Positions 17,698-29,197 of a DNA stretch of 64,000 nt are shown here, one piece after another; position 1 is the stretch's first letter, and every line of letters begins with the position of its first letter. Under the pieces are notes generated by a model. That model was not told where the DNA came from, made no database searches, and saw only the letters and a list, made by a program, of their open reading frames with translations. The position numbers and the translations under genes are program-made. This DNA is from Aureibacter tunicatorum (GTDB lineage: Bacteria; Bacteroidota; Bacteroidia; Cytophagales; Cyclobacteriaceae): NCBI RefSeq assembly GCF_036492635.1, contig NZ_AP025308.1:62001-126000 (forward strand), read 5' to 3'.

Positions 17698-19347
17698 ATG
17701 AATAAACTATTTTTTATTATTTCATTTTTAATATCATCGCAAGTTTTTGCTCAAAACAGCGACAGCTATTTGAAGCAATTAGACCATGAAATTGCATTAA
17801 GGGATAATTACTCTCAAATCAGAGAACAACGCATTACAATTCTTAAAACTCTATTAAGTGAAGCCAATAACAACAAAGAAAAATATGCCGTTCAAAAGCA
17901 ATTATATGATCAATACGCCCCCTATCAGGCTGATTCCGCTTTTTACTATGCCAATCAATGCGTAAAAACAGCTCAAAAAGAAAGTGATGAAAATCTTATC
18001 ATACAATCAAAAATTCAACTTATACATGCTTATATTCTTGTCGGAGCCTATGTAGATGCATCGAACGCTTGCAAAAAATTAAAAAATAATATTTCCACAC
18101 CAAGTCAATTATACTCTTACTACGAACTTCAAAGAATACTGTATGCAAACTTAAGCATGTATCAATTCCCTGCTCCTATTATGCAGAAATACAACAAACT
18201 AAAAAATGCATACTTGGATTCATTGCTAAGCCAAAAAAAGAACGATCAGTGGTATCAATTGCTAAAATCTGAAAAATTGATTGAAGAAGGAGATAATCAA
18301 CAAGCTATTGCGTTATTAGAAAGCTCTCTAAAGCATATGAATATCAATGACAGAGAATTTGCTTTTTTTGCATATGTGCTATCTCATGCGTATGAAAATG
18401 TGAATCAAACGGATGAGCAAATGAAGTTCCTATGTCTTTCTGCAATTACTGATATTAAATCAGCTGTCAAAGAAAATGCCGCCTTGAGAGAACTCGCTTT
18501 ATTGTTGTATAAAAATGGAGATATTGACAAAGCCTATTCTTATATCAAAATCGCTCTTGAAGACGCCAATTTCAGTCAAGCTAAATTGCGCTCATTTGAA
18601 GTATGGGAAGTAATGCCTTTAATCAATCAGGCCTATCAAATTGCTCAAACAAATAAACAGAGAAATCTTTATTACTTCGCTGTAATCGCCTCATGTCTTG
18701 TTTTCATATTGATCCTTTCGGTCATAATGATTCGCAAGCAAAGCCGAAAAATTCAAAATGCTAATATTCAAATCAAAGAAAATAATCAAAACCTAAGAAC
18801 TCTAAATGAACAACTGCAAAGCAGTAAATTGCATATCGAAGAAATAAACGATAAACTATTAGCTTCAAACCAACTTCGTAAATCATATATCGCCAAATAT
18901 CTTGGACTTTGTTCATCATACATTGCTAAAATGAATCTTTACAGAACTCGCTTGCTTAGAAAAGCCAGCACTTCAAGCAAAGACTCGTTGCTTACTATAC
19001 TCAAGTCCAAAGACATCATCGATGAAGAGCTTAAGCATTTTTATAAAGATTTCGATGAAGCATTTTTAGGACTGTATCCAACCTTTGTAGAAGAGTTTAA
19101 TCTCTTGCTGAAGCCAGAAGAAAAACTTATTCCCAAAAAAGGAGAACTGCTAAATACCGAGTTGAGAATATTTGCTCTAGTGCGAATTGGTATTTCTGAA
19201 AGCGCTCAAATCGCTGAGTTTTTACGCTACTCTCCCAATACTATATATAACTACAAAGCCAAGGTGAAAAATAAGTCGAAAACCCAGAGAGAAGATTTTG
19301 AAAAAGAAGTCATGAATATTGGTTCTATCGATAAAATTGAAAAATAA
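17698..19347 (+). CDS. TPR-containing membrane regulator with C-terminal HTH (DUF6377-type)
   Basis: 549 residues from the ATG at 17698; a GTG six bases upstream is less likely because the signal peptide starts at MNKLFFIISF. The order is: signal peptide (1-19, ending QVFAQ), a periplasmic TPR-like helical sensor (about 20-310, with YAPYQADSAFYYANQCV), one membrane helix at about 324-344 (NLYYFAVIASCLVFILILSV), a coiled coil at about 345-395, and a cytoplasmic HTH with GELLNTELRIFALVRIGIS and EFLRYSPNTIYNYKAKVKNKS near the end. This is the layout of the DUF6377 regulators that often accompany carbohydrate loci in Bacteroidota. It precedes the GH97 gene by 169 bp on the same strand and may regulate it. 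Confidence 0.85.
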   Translation: MNKLFFIISFLISSQVFAQNSDSYLKQLDHEIALRDNYSQIREQRITILKTLLSEANNNKEKYAVQKQLYDQYAPYQADSAFYYANQCVKTAQKESDENLIIQSKIQLIHAYILVGAYVDASNACKKLKNNISTPSQLYSYYELQRILYANLSMYQFPAPIMQKYNKLKNAYLDSLLSQKKNDQWYQLLKSEKLIEEGDNQQAIALLESSLKHMNINDREFAFFAYVLSHAYENVNQTDEQMKFLCLSAITDIKSAVKENAALRELALLLYKNGDIDKAYSYIKIALEDANFSQAKLRSFEVWEVMPLINQAYQIAQTNKQRNLYYFAVIASCLVFILILSVIMIRKQSRKIQNANIQIKENNQNLRTLNEQLQSSKLHIEEINDKLLASNQLRKSYIAKYLGLCSSYIAKMNLYRTRLLRKASTSSKDSLLTILKSKDIIDEELKHFYKDFDEAFLGLYPTFVEEFNLLLKPEEKLIPKKGELLNTELRIFALVRIGISESAQIAEFLRYSPNTIYNYKAKVKNKSKTQREDFEKEVMNIGSIDKIEK

Positions 19348-19471
19348 TCGCTAACTACATCTATATAAGCATCCACTTTATCCAGCACAAAAAACCACAC
19401 AAACCACTACATACCAACACTTTAACAAAATATCACATCCACCAATAAACTCACTGCTATATCAATTCTAG

Positions 19472-21655
<2,184 letters not shown>

Positions 21656-21680
21656 TTCTCAATAAAAAAACTTACTTTAT

Positions 21681-21710
21681 AAAGACTGTCTATATTGGCA
21701 GTCTTTTTTT
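21681..21710 (+). terminator. Intrinsic terminator after the GH97 gene
   Basis: Perfect 8-bp stem AAAGACTG/CAGTCTTT with a ten-base loop, ending in a run of seven T, 25 bp after the GH97 stop. Confidence 0.9.
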
Positions 21711-22437
21711 ATATTAATCCTTCCTCTTTATTAACAGTAGATAAGCACATGCTTTTGTTAAGTAGGTAAAAGATATATGCCTTAAATTGAAATTTAACAC
21801 AATTATTTAATTTATTTTTTTACTTCAAAAAATTATATTAATTTAATAGGATTTAAAGAAAATATCTAGTCCACAGAATAAGCATGATCCAATCTAAAAA
21901 CCTCTTTAGGTTTATTGATTCAAAAAGAGTTATTATAGTGAGTGCCATTGTAATCTCACTTACAATAATTTCTGTATGGTTATTTGGCCTTGGTAATTCA
22001 GCCACAATAATTCATAACTCAATATTATCAACGTCGATTATATCAGGTTCTTTCTTATTATTTACTACCTACGGATTATATAATGGATATAAATTAAAAG
22101 ATAACCTTGGAGGTATTACAGATAGATTTAGACTGAAATCTATTAAAAAAATAATTGAATCGGTAGCTAACTTATTCAATGAATTAGCTGATACTGGAAG
22201 TGGTGCTGATAACATCATTGGTTATATTATAAGCATTATTCTGTGGATAATTGTATCAATCGTTATTGGTATATTATTTTGGGTATTCAGTACTGTTTTA
22301 TGGGGAGTAATCTTAATATTCTCAGCGATGCTATATTGGATTTACTTCAGAGCTCTTAGACTAGTATTTAAACAATCCTATGTTTGTAAAGGAAAATTAA
22401 TTAAAAGCTTAACTGTTGGTTCTTTTTATACATTGCT

Positions 22438-22442
22438 GTATA
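22438..22442. repeat. Target-site duplication, left copy (GTATA)
   Basis: Same five bases recur at 23422-23426 directly after the right inverted repeat. Removing the element with one copy restores the reading frame of the interrupted gene. Confidence 0.75.
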
Positions 22443-23421
22443 ATGCGAATCAACAGTAAGATTTAGGTAATAAAAATATAGCTAAGAGTTTTAACTTAGT
22501 TTTATGCCAATAAAATTAAGATTAATAACACTCTACAGCTATATCTCCAATCAATATAACACTCATTTGAGATATTTTTGTCAACGATTCAGTAATAATT
22601 CCAATGAAGGGAAGTTTAGTGATGTTGAAATCCTGACTTGTTATTTCTTTTCAGTTATTGAAGAAGAAGTATTTAAGATTAAGAAAATACATCGTTTCAT
22701 TCAAAATTACTGGAAAGATTGGTTTCCTCATTTGCCTAGTTATCAAGCTTTTTCAAAACGTTTAAATCGTTTAGAATCTATTTTGCCTATGCTTGTTAAT
22801 AGTTTAGTTGAAACGCTTTTATCTGGTCATGATTTAGAACAAACAGACCGTTTAATTGACTCAATGCCAATTATACTTTCTAAAGGAAGAGGTAATGGGA
22901 AAGTTGCGTCAAATATTGCTGATAAAACATATTCATCGAGTAAAAAAATACATTATTATGGTGTTAAGCTACATATGGTTTCATTAAGAGTTATTGACAA
23001 AATGCCTACTCCAGAGCTTATAGGAATCACTAAAGCATCTAATCATGATTTACCACCAGTAAAAGGTGTATTGGCTGGTTTAAAAAATTGTAAAGTCTTT
23101 GCGGATAAAGCATATGCTGACCATGAATTAGAGGATTTATTGTACAAAAATAACAATGTATCATTACTTACACCTGAGAAATTAGTAAAAGGAGAATCTC
23201 CATATTACAGAGAGTTTGCCCATGCTTTTAGAAAACAATGGGGAAAAGCAATTTCTAGTGTCAGACAACCTGTTGAAGTATTTTTCAATTGGTTAATTGA
23301 AAAAACAGGTATTCAAGATGCCTCTAAAGTAAGATCAGAGAAGGGACTAATGGTCCATATTTATGGCAAACTAGCTTCTGCTCTTTTGATATTAGCCAAT
23401 TTTTTAACTATTGATCCGCAT
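22443..23421 (+). mobile_element. IS982-like insertion sequence, 979 bp
   Basis: Imperfect terminal inverted repeats: ATGCGAATCAACAGT at 22443-22457 against ATGCGGATCAATAGT read inward from 23421 (13 of 15 identical). It is flanked by the direct repeat GTATA (22438-22442 and 23422-23426), which I read as the target duplication. The size is typical for IS982. Just before the transposase ATG, CTAAG-N8-CTTAG (22482-22499) can form a small hairpin that may limit translation from outside transcripts. Ends a few bases further out (CTGTATA.../...TATAG) cannot be fully excluded, but the frame repair of the flanking gene supports these. Confidence 0.8.
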
Positions 23422-23427
23422 GTATAG
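22504..23427 (+). CDS. IS982-type DDE transposase
   Basis: 307 residues. DDE-type catalytic signatures are visible: RLIDSMPIILSK (first Asp at about 120), KVFADKAYADHE (second Asp at about 200) and RQPVEVFFNWLIEKTGIQ (Glu at about 259), followed by the usual LMVHIYGKLASALL. The N-terminus has the short helical region of IS982 proteins. The gene looks complete and could be active. If the element ends at 23421, the last sense codon (GTA) and the stop (TAG) come from the target duplication and flanking DNA, not from the element. Confidence 0.88.
   Translation: MPIKLRLITLYSYISNQYNTHLRYFCQRFSNNSNEGKFSDVEILTCYFFSVIEEEVFKIKKIHRFIQNYWKDWFPHLPSYQAFSKRLNRLESILPMLVNSLVETLLSGHDLEQTDRLIDSMPIILSKGRGNGKVASNIADKTYSSSKKIHYYGVKLHMVSLRVIDKMPTPELIGITKASNHDLPPVKGVLAGLKNCKVFADKAYADHELEDLLYKNNNVSLLTPEKLVKGESPYYREFAHAFRKQWGKAISSVRQPVEVFFNWLIEKTGIQDASKVRSEKGLMVHIYGKLASALLILANFLTIDPHV
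23422..23426. repeat. Target-site duplication, right copy (GTATA)
   Basis: Matches 22438-22442; lies immediately outside the right inverted repeat. Confidence 0.75.
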
Positions 23428-23496
23428 TTCATGGATATTTGGAATCATCTACATTATCAGAATAATTTAAATTTTCGGTTTAAAAAAAGTTGCCTC

Positions 23497-23961
23497 ATGC
23501 CAATAGATATTAACGGATGGATTGAATATTCTCCATATACTAATGAACAAGAAAGAAAAGAAGAATACACTTGGTTTACTTGGATGGATGTTTCTTCATT
23601 TATTCGCTTTAATGTAAATGTTAATTGGGTTATTTTTGGCAATCCAAGAGATTTTCAAAGTGAACTCCCTGATGTAATTCCAATTGCAAAAAATAGAGGC
23701 CTACCTAATAATCTAAGCTATTTTCCTAACCTCGATGTAACTGAAGATATTGAGTATGAAAAAAAGAATTGTAATAATGAAATATTTGGATTTACCCACT
23801 TTTACTTTTCCGAAATAGACAGAATAGATTGGCTTGAGAGCTATCAAATTGATATTGACAAAACTGAATGGGGGAAGCTTTTTGCCTTAACAAAAGAATT
23901 TCAAAGACTTAAAAAAATTCAGTCTAATCAAATTCGGTTTACTGTATGGTATAATTGGTAA
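23497..23961 (+). CDS. Small soluble protein of unknown function (D-I-x-G-W family)
   Basis: 154 residues from ATG 23497 (MPIDINGWIEY); an in-frame ATG at 23431 lies in the restored tail of the interrupted gene and is rejected. The layout matches a widespread family of small uncharacterised proteins found scattered in bacteria and phages: an N-terminal DIxGWxE, a central region where related proteins read LFGxRN (here VIFGNPRDF), the RGLP segment (NRGLPNNLS), and a late FGFTHFYFSEIDRIDW motif. No catalytic residues or signal peptide. It begins 26 bp after the restored stop of the membrane-protein gene, so both probably formed one transcription unit before the IS arrived. Function unknown. Confidence 0.72.
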   Translation: MPIDINGWIEYSPYTNEQERKEEYTWFTWMDVSSFIRFNVNVNWVIFGNPRDFQSELPDVIPIAKNRGLPNNLSYFPNLDVTEDIEYEKKNCNNEIFGFTHFYFSEIDRIDWLESYQIDIDKTEWGKLFALTKEFQRLKKIQSNQIRFTVWYNW

Positions 23962-24172
23962 ACTTTAATTTAATTCCGTTATCCAAATAAATAGTTGTAG
24001 GAATGTGTAAGTAGATATCTCCTTATTAATTAAAAGAAGGAGCTCATTTTTTAACAACTATCCAACTCATCAATATTCATTATATTTCAAGTGTTTACCA
24101 TTTTGCAATACATGCAAGATCACTTTTCATCTTATATTCATTATAAATAGATAATTTTTAGATTAAATTTCT
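23962..24172. other. Spacer before the thiamin operon
   Basis: No gene seen. A weak hairpin CTCCTT-N12-AAGGAG (24019-24042) followed four bases later by six T could terminate transcription from the preceding gene. The rest is AT-rich with no recognised signal until the thi promoter. Confidence 0.4.
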
Positions 24173-24201
24173 TTTGATTTTACTTCAATTTGATAGCTTT
24201 G
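24173..24201 (+). promoter_or_regulatory. Bacteroidota sigma-ABfr promoter of the thi operon
   Basis: TTTG at 24173-24176, a 17-nt spacer and TAGCTTTG at 24194-24201 match the -33/-7 consensus TTTG-N17-19-TAnnTTTG exactly. Transcription should start near 24207, a few bases before the TPP riboswitch. Confidence 0.85.
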
Positions 24202-24211
24202 TGAAAGTAAA

Positions 24212-24296
24212 AGCTTTAGGGGTGTTCTGAAATTTGTTCAGAACTGAGAAATTACCCTTCGAACCTGATTCAGTTCGCACTGACGTAGGGAAAAGT
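24212..24296 (+). promoter_or_regulatory. TPP riboswitch (THI box)
   Basis: The conserved core is complete and in order: GGGGTG near 24219, CTGAGA at 24244-24249, ACCCTT at 24254-24259, GAACCTGAT at 24261-24269, CAGTTCGCACTGACGTAGGGAA ending near 24292 (read here as the segments CAG, GCACTGACG and TAGGGAA). The variable stem TTCTGAAATTTGTTCAGAA lies between the first two. Binding of thiamin pyrophosphate should shut off the thiS-C-E-G-H-F operon, which starts 100 bp downstream. A small hairpin AAGGA-N7-TCCTT followed by T (24326-24344) may be part of the switch but is weak. Confidence 0.96.
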
Positions 24297-24396
24297 AATC
24301 CAATCATTACATCTAGTACCAAGCCAAGGACTGGATATCCTTTTCCTGCGACAAGCTTTTTGCACTTTAATTCTAAATTTAAATTGCTTAGAATAC

Positions 24397-24597
24397 ATGC
24401 AGGTATACATCAACAATGAACTTCAAGAATTCGATGCCGATCTATCGGTAGAAAAAATGCTTGCTTCCATGCAAATCAAGCCTAATGGCATCGCTATTGC
24501 CATCAACAATACTATTGTTTCAAAGAGCAAATGGGACGGTCATTTTATCAAAGAAAATGACAAAATAACCATTATCAAAGCCACTCAAGGAGGCTAA
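24397..24597 (+). CDS. thiS: Sulfur carrier protein ThiS
   Basis: 66 residues of the ubiquitin-like ThiS fold (MQVYINNELQEF; IKPNGIAIAINNTIV; ITIIKATQGG), ending in the obligatory Gly-Gly that is adenylated by ThiF and converted to a thiocarboxylate. It donates sulfur for the thiazole ring made by ThiG. First gene after the TPP riboswitch; 98 bp precede thiC. Confidence 0.95.
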   Translation: MQVYINNELQEFDADLSVEKMLASMQIKPNGIAIAINNTIVSKSKWDGHFIKENDKITIIKATQGG

Positions 24598-24683
24598 TTT
24601 AGACTACTGCTCAAGCTTGACAAGCTGTTGAATAAACCGCATCCAATAAAGCAATAAATAACCCTTACTGAAAAAGAAATTAA

Positions 24684-26561
<1,878 letters not shown>

Positions 26562-26568
26562 TACTGCC

Positions 26569-26593
26569 AGCGGATAGATCTTTTCTATCCGCT
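26569..26593 (+). terminator. Intra-operon hairpin between thiC and thiE
   Basis: Perfect 10-bp stem AGCGGATAGA/TCTATCCGCT with a 5-base loop, then ATTTTAA, lying 13 bp before the thiE ATG. It has the look of a weak terminator but sits inside a same-strand operon, so it may reduce expression of thiE-G-H-F or protect the thiC end of the mRNA. Confidence 0.65.
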
Positions 26594-26606
26594 ATTTTAA
26601 TATAAT

Positions 26607-27233
26607 ATGATTTCCCGTTTACATTATATAACACAGGACTTAAGCGAAATCAGTCATCAAGAACAAGTCAAAAGAGCTTGTGAAGGAGGCGCTGATTGGG
26701 TACAACTGAGGGTGAAGGAAAAGCCTGTCAATGACATTGAGACTATAGCCTTGGAAGCTCAAAAAATCTGCAAGAAATTTGGAGCCAAGCTTATTATCAA
26801 TGATCATATCCAAATCGCAAAATCCATCCAAGCGGATGGCGTGCATATAGGCAAGGAAGATACTCCTCCTCAAGAAGCTCGTGATTATTTAGGAGATAAC
26901 TACATCATTGGTTGCACTGCCAATACATTGGAAGATGTTTTAAGGCTTCAAGCTCTTAAAATTGACTATATTGGCTTGGGTCCGTTTAGATTCACAAGTA
27001 CAAAGAAAAACTTGAGTCCGGTCATTGGCATTGAAGGCTATAAAGTCATTCTCGCTCATGACATTAAGCTTCCTATCATCGGAATAGGCGGAATCAAAAC
27101 CGAAGATATTCCTTCTTTACTCAATGCAGGACTTCATGGTATCGCTGTCTCTTCATTGATAAATTTAGCTGAAAACCCTTCGGAAAAAACCAAGGAAATC
27201 ATTTCAACATTAGAAAACAACATCCATGCTTAA
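26607..27233 (+). CDS. thiE: Thiamin-phosphate synthase ThiE
   Basis: 208 residues, TIM-barrel. It joins HMP-pyrophosphate and thiazole phosphate into thiamin phosphate. Family motifs: [34 protein letters not shown] split across the barrel ([17 protein letters not shown]), [13 protein letters not shown] and IGIGGI. Overlaps thiG by 8 bp, so translation is coupled. Confidence 0.94.
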   Translation: MISRLHYITQDLSEISHQEQVKRACEGGADWVQLRVKEKPVNDIETIALEAQKICKKFGAKLIINDHIQIAKSIQADGVHIGKEDTPPQEARDYLGDNYIIGCTANTLEDVLRLQALKIDYIGLGPFRFTSTKKNLSPVIGIEGYKVILAHDIKLPIIGIGGIKTEDIPSLLNAGLHGIAVSSLINLAENPSEKTKEIISTLENNIHA

Positions 27234-27987
27234 AATAGGAGACAAAGAATTCAAATCAAGGCTGTTCACAGGTACAGGTAAATTCAGCAATAATAACCTG
27301 ATGCGCAAATCGCTTGAAGCATCAGAGAGCGAATTGGTAACAGTAGCTTTGAAACGCGTCGACATTAAAAGTGATGATGACGATATGCTCAAAGTATTGA
27401 GCCATGAAAGAATTAACCTATTGCCTAATACATCAGGCGTCAGAAATGCTAAAGAAGCTATTTTTGCCGCACAATTGGCAAGAGAAGCCTTAGAAACAAA
27501 TTTTGTTAAACTGGAAATACACCCCGACCCGAAATACTTATTGCCTGATCCCATCGAAACTCTTAAAGCCACTGAAGAATTGGCCAAGGATGGATTTATC
27601 GTCATGCCATATATACATGCTGATCCTGTGTTGTGCAAGCGACTGGAAAATGCGGGTTCTTCAGCTGTAATGCCTCTTGGATCGCCTATCGGAAGCAATA
27701 AAGGGTTGAAAACAATTGATTTTCTGGAAATCATCATCGAGCAAAGCAACCTTCCAGTAGTTGTTGACGCTGGTATAGGAGCGCCTTCTGACGCTGCAAA
27801 AGCTATGGAGCTTGGTGCTGACGCAGTCTTGGTAAATACCGCAATCGCAGTCTCTCCAAATCCAGTTGAAATGGCCATTGCATTTAAAATGGCAGTTGAA
27901 GCAGGACGCATGGCTTATGAGGCTAAACTTGCAGCAAGCAAAAACTTCGCTGAGGCAAGTAGTCCTTTGACAAGTTTCTTGGATTAA
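27226..27987 (+). CDS. thiG: Thiazole synthase ThiG
   Basis: 253 residues. It makes the thiazole ring from deoxyxylulose phosphate, dehydroglycine and ThiS thiocarboxylate. Motifs: [21 protein letters not shown] (the Schiff-base lysine lies in the first barrel half), [21 protein letters not shown] and [24 protein letters not shown] (in parts). It works with ThiH, the next gene, and overlaps thiE by 8 bp. Confidence 0.97.
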   Translation: MLKIGDKEFKSRLFTGTGKFSNNNLMRKSLEASESELVTVALKRVDIKSDDDDMLKVLSHERINLLPNTSGVRNAKEAIFAAQLAREALETNFVKLEIHPDPKYLLPDPIETLKATEELAKDGFIVMPYIHADPVLCKRLENAGSSAVMPLGSPIGSNKGLKTIDFLEIIIEQSNLPVVVDAGIGAPSDAAKAMELGADAVLVNTAIAVSPNPVEMAIAFKMAVEAGRMAYEAKLAASKNFAEASSPLTSFLD

Positions 27988-28051
27988 TCAGACCTCGGTC
28001 ATGATTATAACCATAATTATCATTTATTAAATAACAACTGAAAATAAATTC

Positions 28052-29164
28052 ATGAATAGTTTTTTAGAAGTCTTCAGGCAATATAAATGGGATGACGTAA
28101 AAAACAGTATTTACGCCAAAACCTCTCAGGATGTGGAAAGGGCATTGAGCAAGGATAAGAGAGATTTGGAAGACTTCAAGGCATTGATTTCACCAGCTGC
28201 CGCTCCATATCTAGAGCAAATGGCTCAGCTTAGCCATCAGTTGACGCAAAAAAGATTTGGAAAAACTATTCAAATGTACATCCCGCTTTATTTATCCAAC
28301 GAGTGTCAAAATATTTGCACTTACTGTGGATTTAGCCAAGACAATAAACTGCGCAGAATCACTCTAACAGATTCTCAAATCAATCGTGAAGTGGAGATTA
28401 TCAAAAAAATGGGATATGACCACGTATTGCTAGTGACTGGAGAAGCCAACAAAACAGTTGGTGTCGATTACTTTGAAAATGCCTTGGATTTGATACGTCC
28501 GCATTTTTCACATATTTCGATGGAAGTACAACCGCTAGATCAGAATGATTATGAACGGTTAATTGACAAAGGTTTAAATACTGTATTGGTCTACCAAGAA
28601 ACTTATCATGAAGAAGACTACAAACTTCATCATCCAAAAGGAAAAAAATCAAACTTCAAATACCGTATAGAAACTCCAGATCGATTAGGCAGAGCAGGCA
28701 TCCATAAAATTGGAATTGGGAATCTAATAGGCTTGGAAGATTGGCGAACGGATTGTTTCTTTACCGCTCTCCATCTTAACTATCTCGAAAAAAAATATTG
28801 GCAAACCAAATACTCTATTTCATTTCCAAGGCTAAGACCTTTTAGCGGAGGCTTGGAGCCTAAAGTAGAAATGATCGATAGAGAACTTGTCCAACTGATT
28901 TGCGCTTACCGTATATTCAATGAAGAAGTGGAACTTTCATTATCAACCAGAGAGCGTGAGATATTCAGAGACAATGTTATCAAACTCGGCATTACAACAA
29001 TTAGTGCAGGATCTAAAACCAATCCTGGAGGATATGCCGCTGCTAAAGAATCGCTTGAGCAATTTGAGATATCGGATGAAAGAAGCCCTCAGCAAATTGC
29101 GGAGATGATTCGAAAGCAAGGCTATGAAGCCGTCTGGAAAGATTGGGATGCCGTTTTAGCTTAA
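28052..29164 (+). CDS. thiH: 2-iminoacetate synthase ThiH (radical SAM)
   Basis: 370 residues. The radical-SAM cluster is C-x3-C-x2-C at Cys85, Cys89 and Cys92 (ECQNICTYCGFS). Splits tyrosine to give dehydroglycine for ThiG, the anaerobic-capable route; no thiO glycine oxidase is present in the operon. Other family segments: LLVTGEANKTVG, ISMEVQPL, GLNTVLVYQETYHEE and ISAGSKTNPGGY. Confidence 0.97.
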   Translation: MNSFLEVFRQYKWDDVKNSIYAKTSQDVERALSKDKRDLEDFKALISPAAAPYLEQMAQLSHQLTQKRFGKTIQMYIPLYLSNECQNICTYCGFSQDNKLRRITLTDSQINREVEIIKKMGYDHVLLVTGEANKTVGVDYFENALDLIRPHFSHISMEVQPLDQNDYERLIDKGLNTVLVYQETYHEEDYKLHHPKGKKSNFKYRIETPDRLGRAGIHKIGIGNLIGLEDWRTDCFFTALHLNYLEKKYWQTKYSISFPRLRPFSGGLEPKVEMIDRELVQLICAYRIFNEEVELSLSTREREIFRDNVIKLGITTISAGSKTNPGGYAAAKESLEQFEISDERSPQQIAEMIRKQGYEAVWKDWDAVLA

Positions 29165-29197
29165 TCATTCGTTAATTAATAGAATACTGAAAGAGTT

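Larger units (their letters stand above)
21884..23470 (+). pseudogene. Small membrane-protein gene cut by the insertion sequence
   Basis: The uninterrupted part (21884-22442) encodes 186 residues with about four hydrophobic segments (IIVSAIVISLTIISVWLFG; ILSTSIISGSFLLFTTYGLY; a long pair at about 122-165) and a charged middle. In the present sequence it reads into the IS end and stops at 22459 after NANQQ. If the element 22443-23421 and one copy of the 5-bp target repeat are removed, the frame continues into the right flank and adds SSWIFGIIYIIRII before a TAA at 23468-23470, giving a 200-residue protein with a hydrophobic tail. That clean restoration is strong evidence that this is the original gene. 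Only the last 14 residues are lost, so the truncated product may still be made. Family and function are not recognised. Confidence 0.75.

Noticed and set aside
22482-22499. CTAAG-N8-CTTAG near the transposase start, first considered as the IS terminal repeat
   Set aside because: The true ends are further out and supported by target repeats and frame repair; this is an internal hairpin.
23431-23496. In-frame upstream ATG extending the 154-residue protein
   Set aside because: It lies in the restored tail of the interrupted gene, and family members begin at MPIDINGW-like sequence.
24326-24344. AAGGA-N7-TCCTT as riboswitch terminator
   Set aside because: Stem of five and short T-run are too weak to call; mentioned only with the riboswitch.
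27210-27911. Long open frame opposite thiG (233 codons)
   Set aside because: It mirrors the well-supported thiG frame and has no known motifs or start signals; shadow of codon bias.
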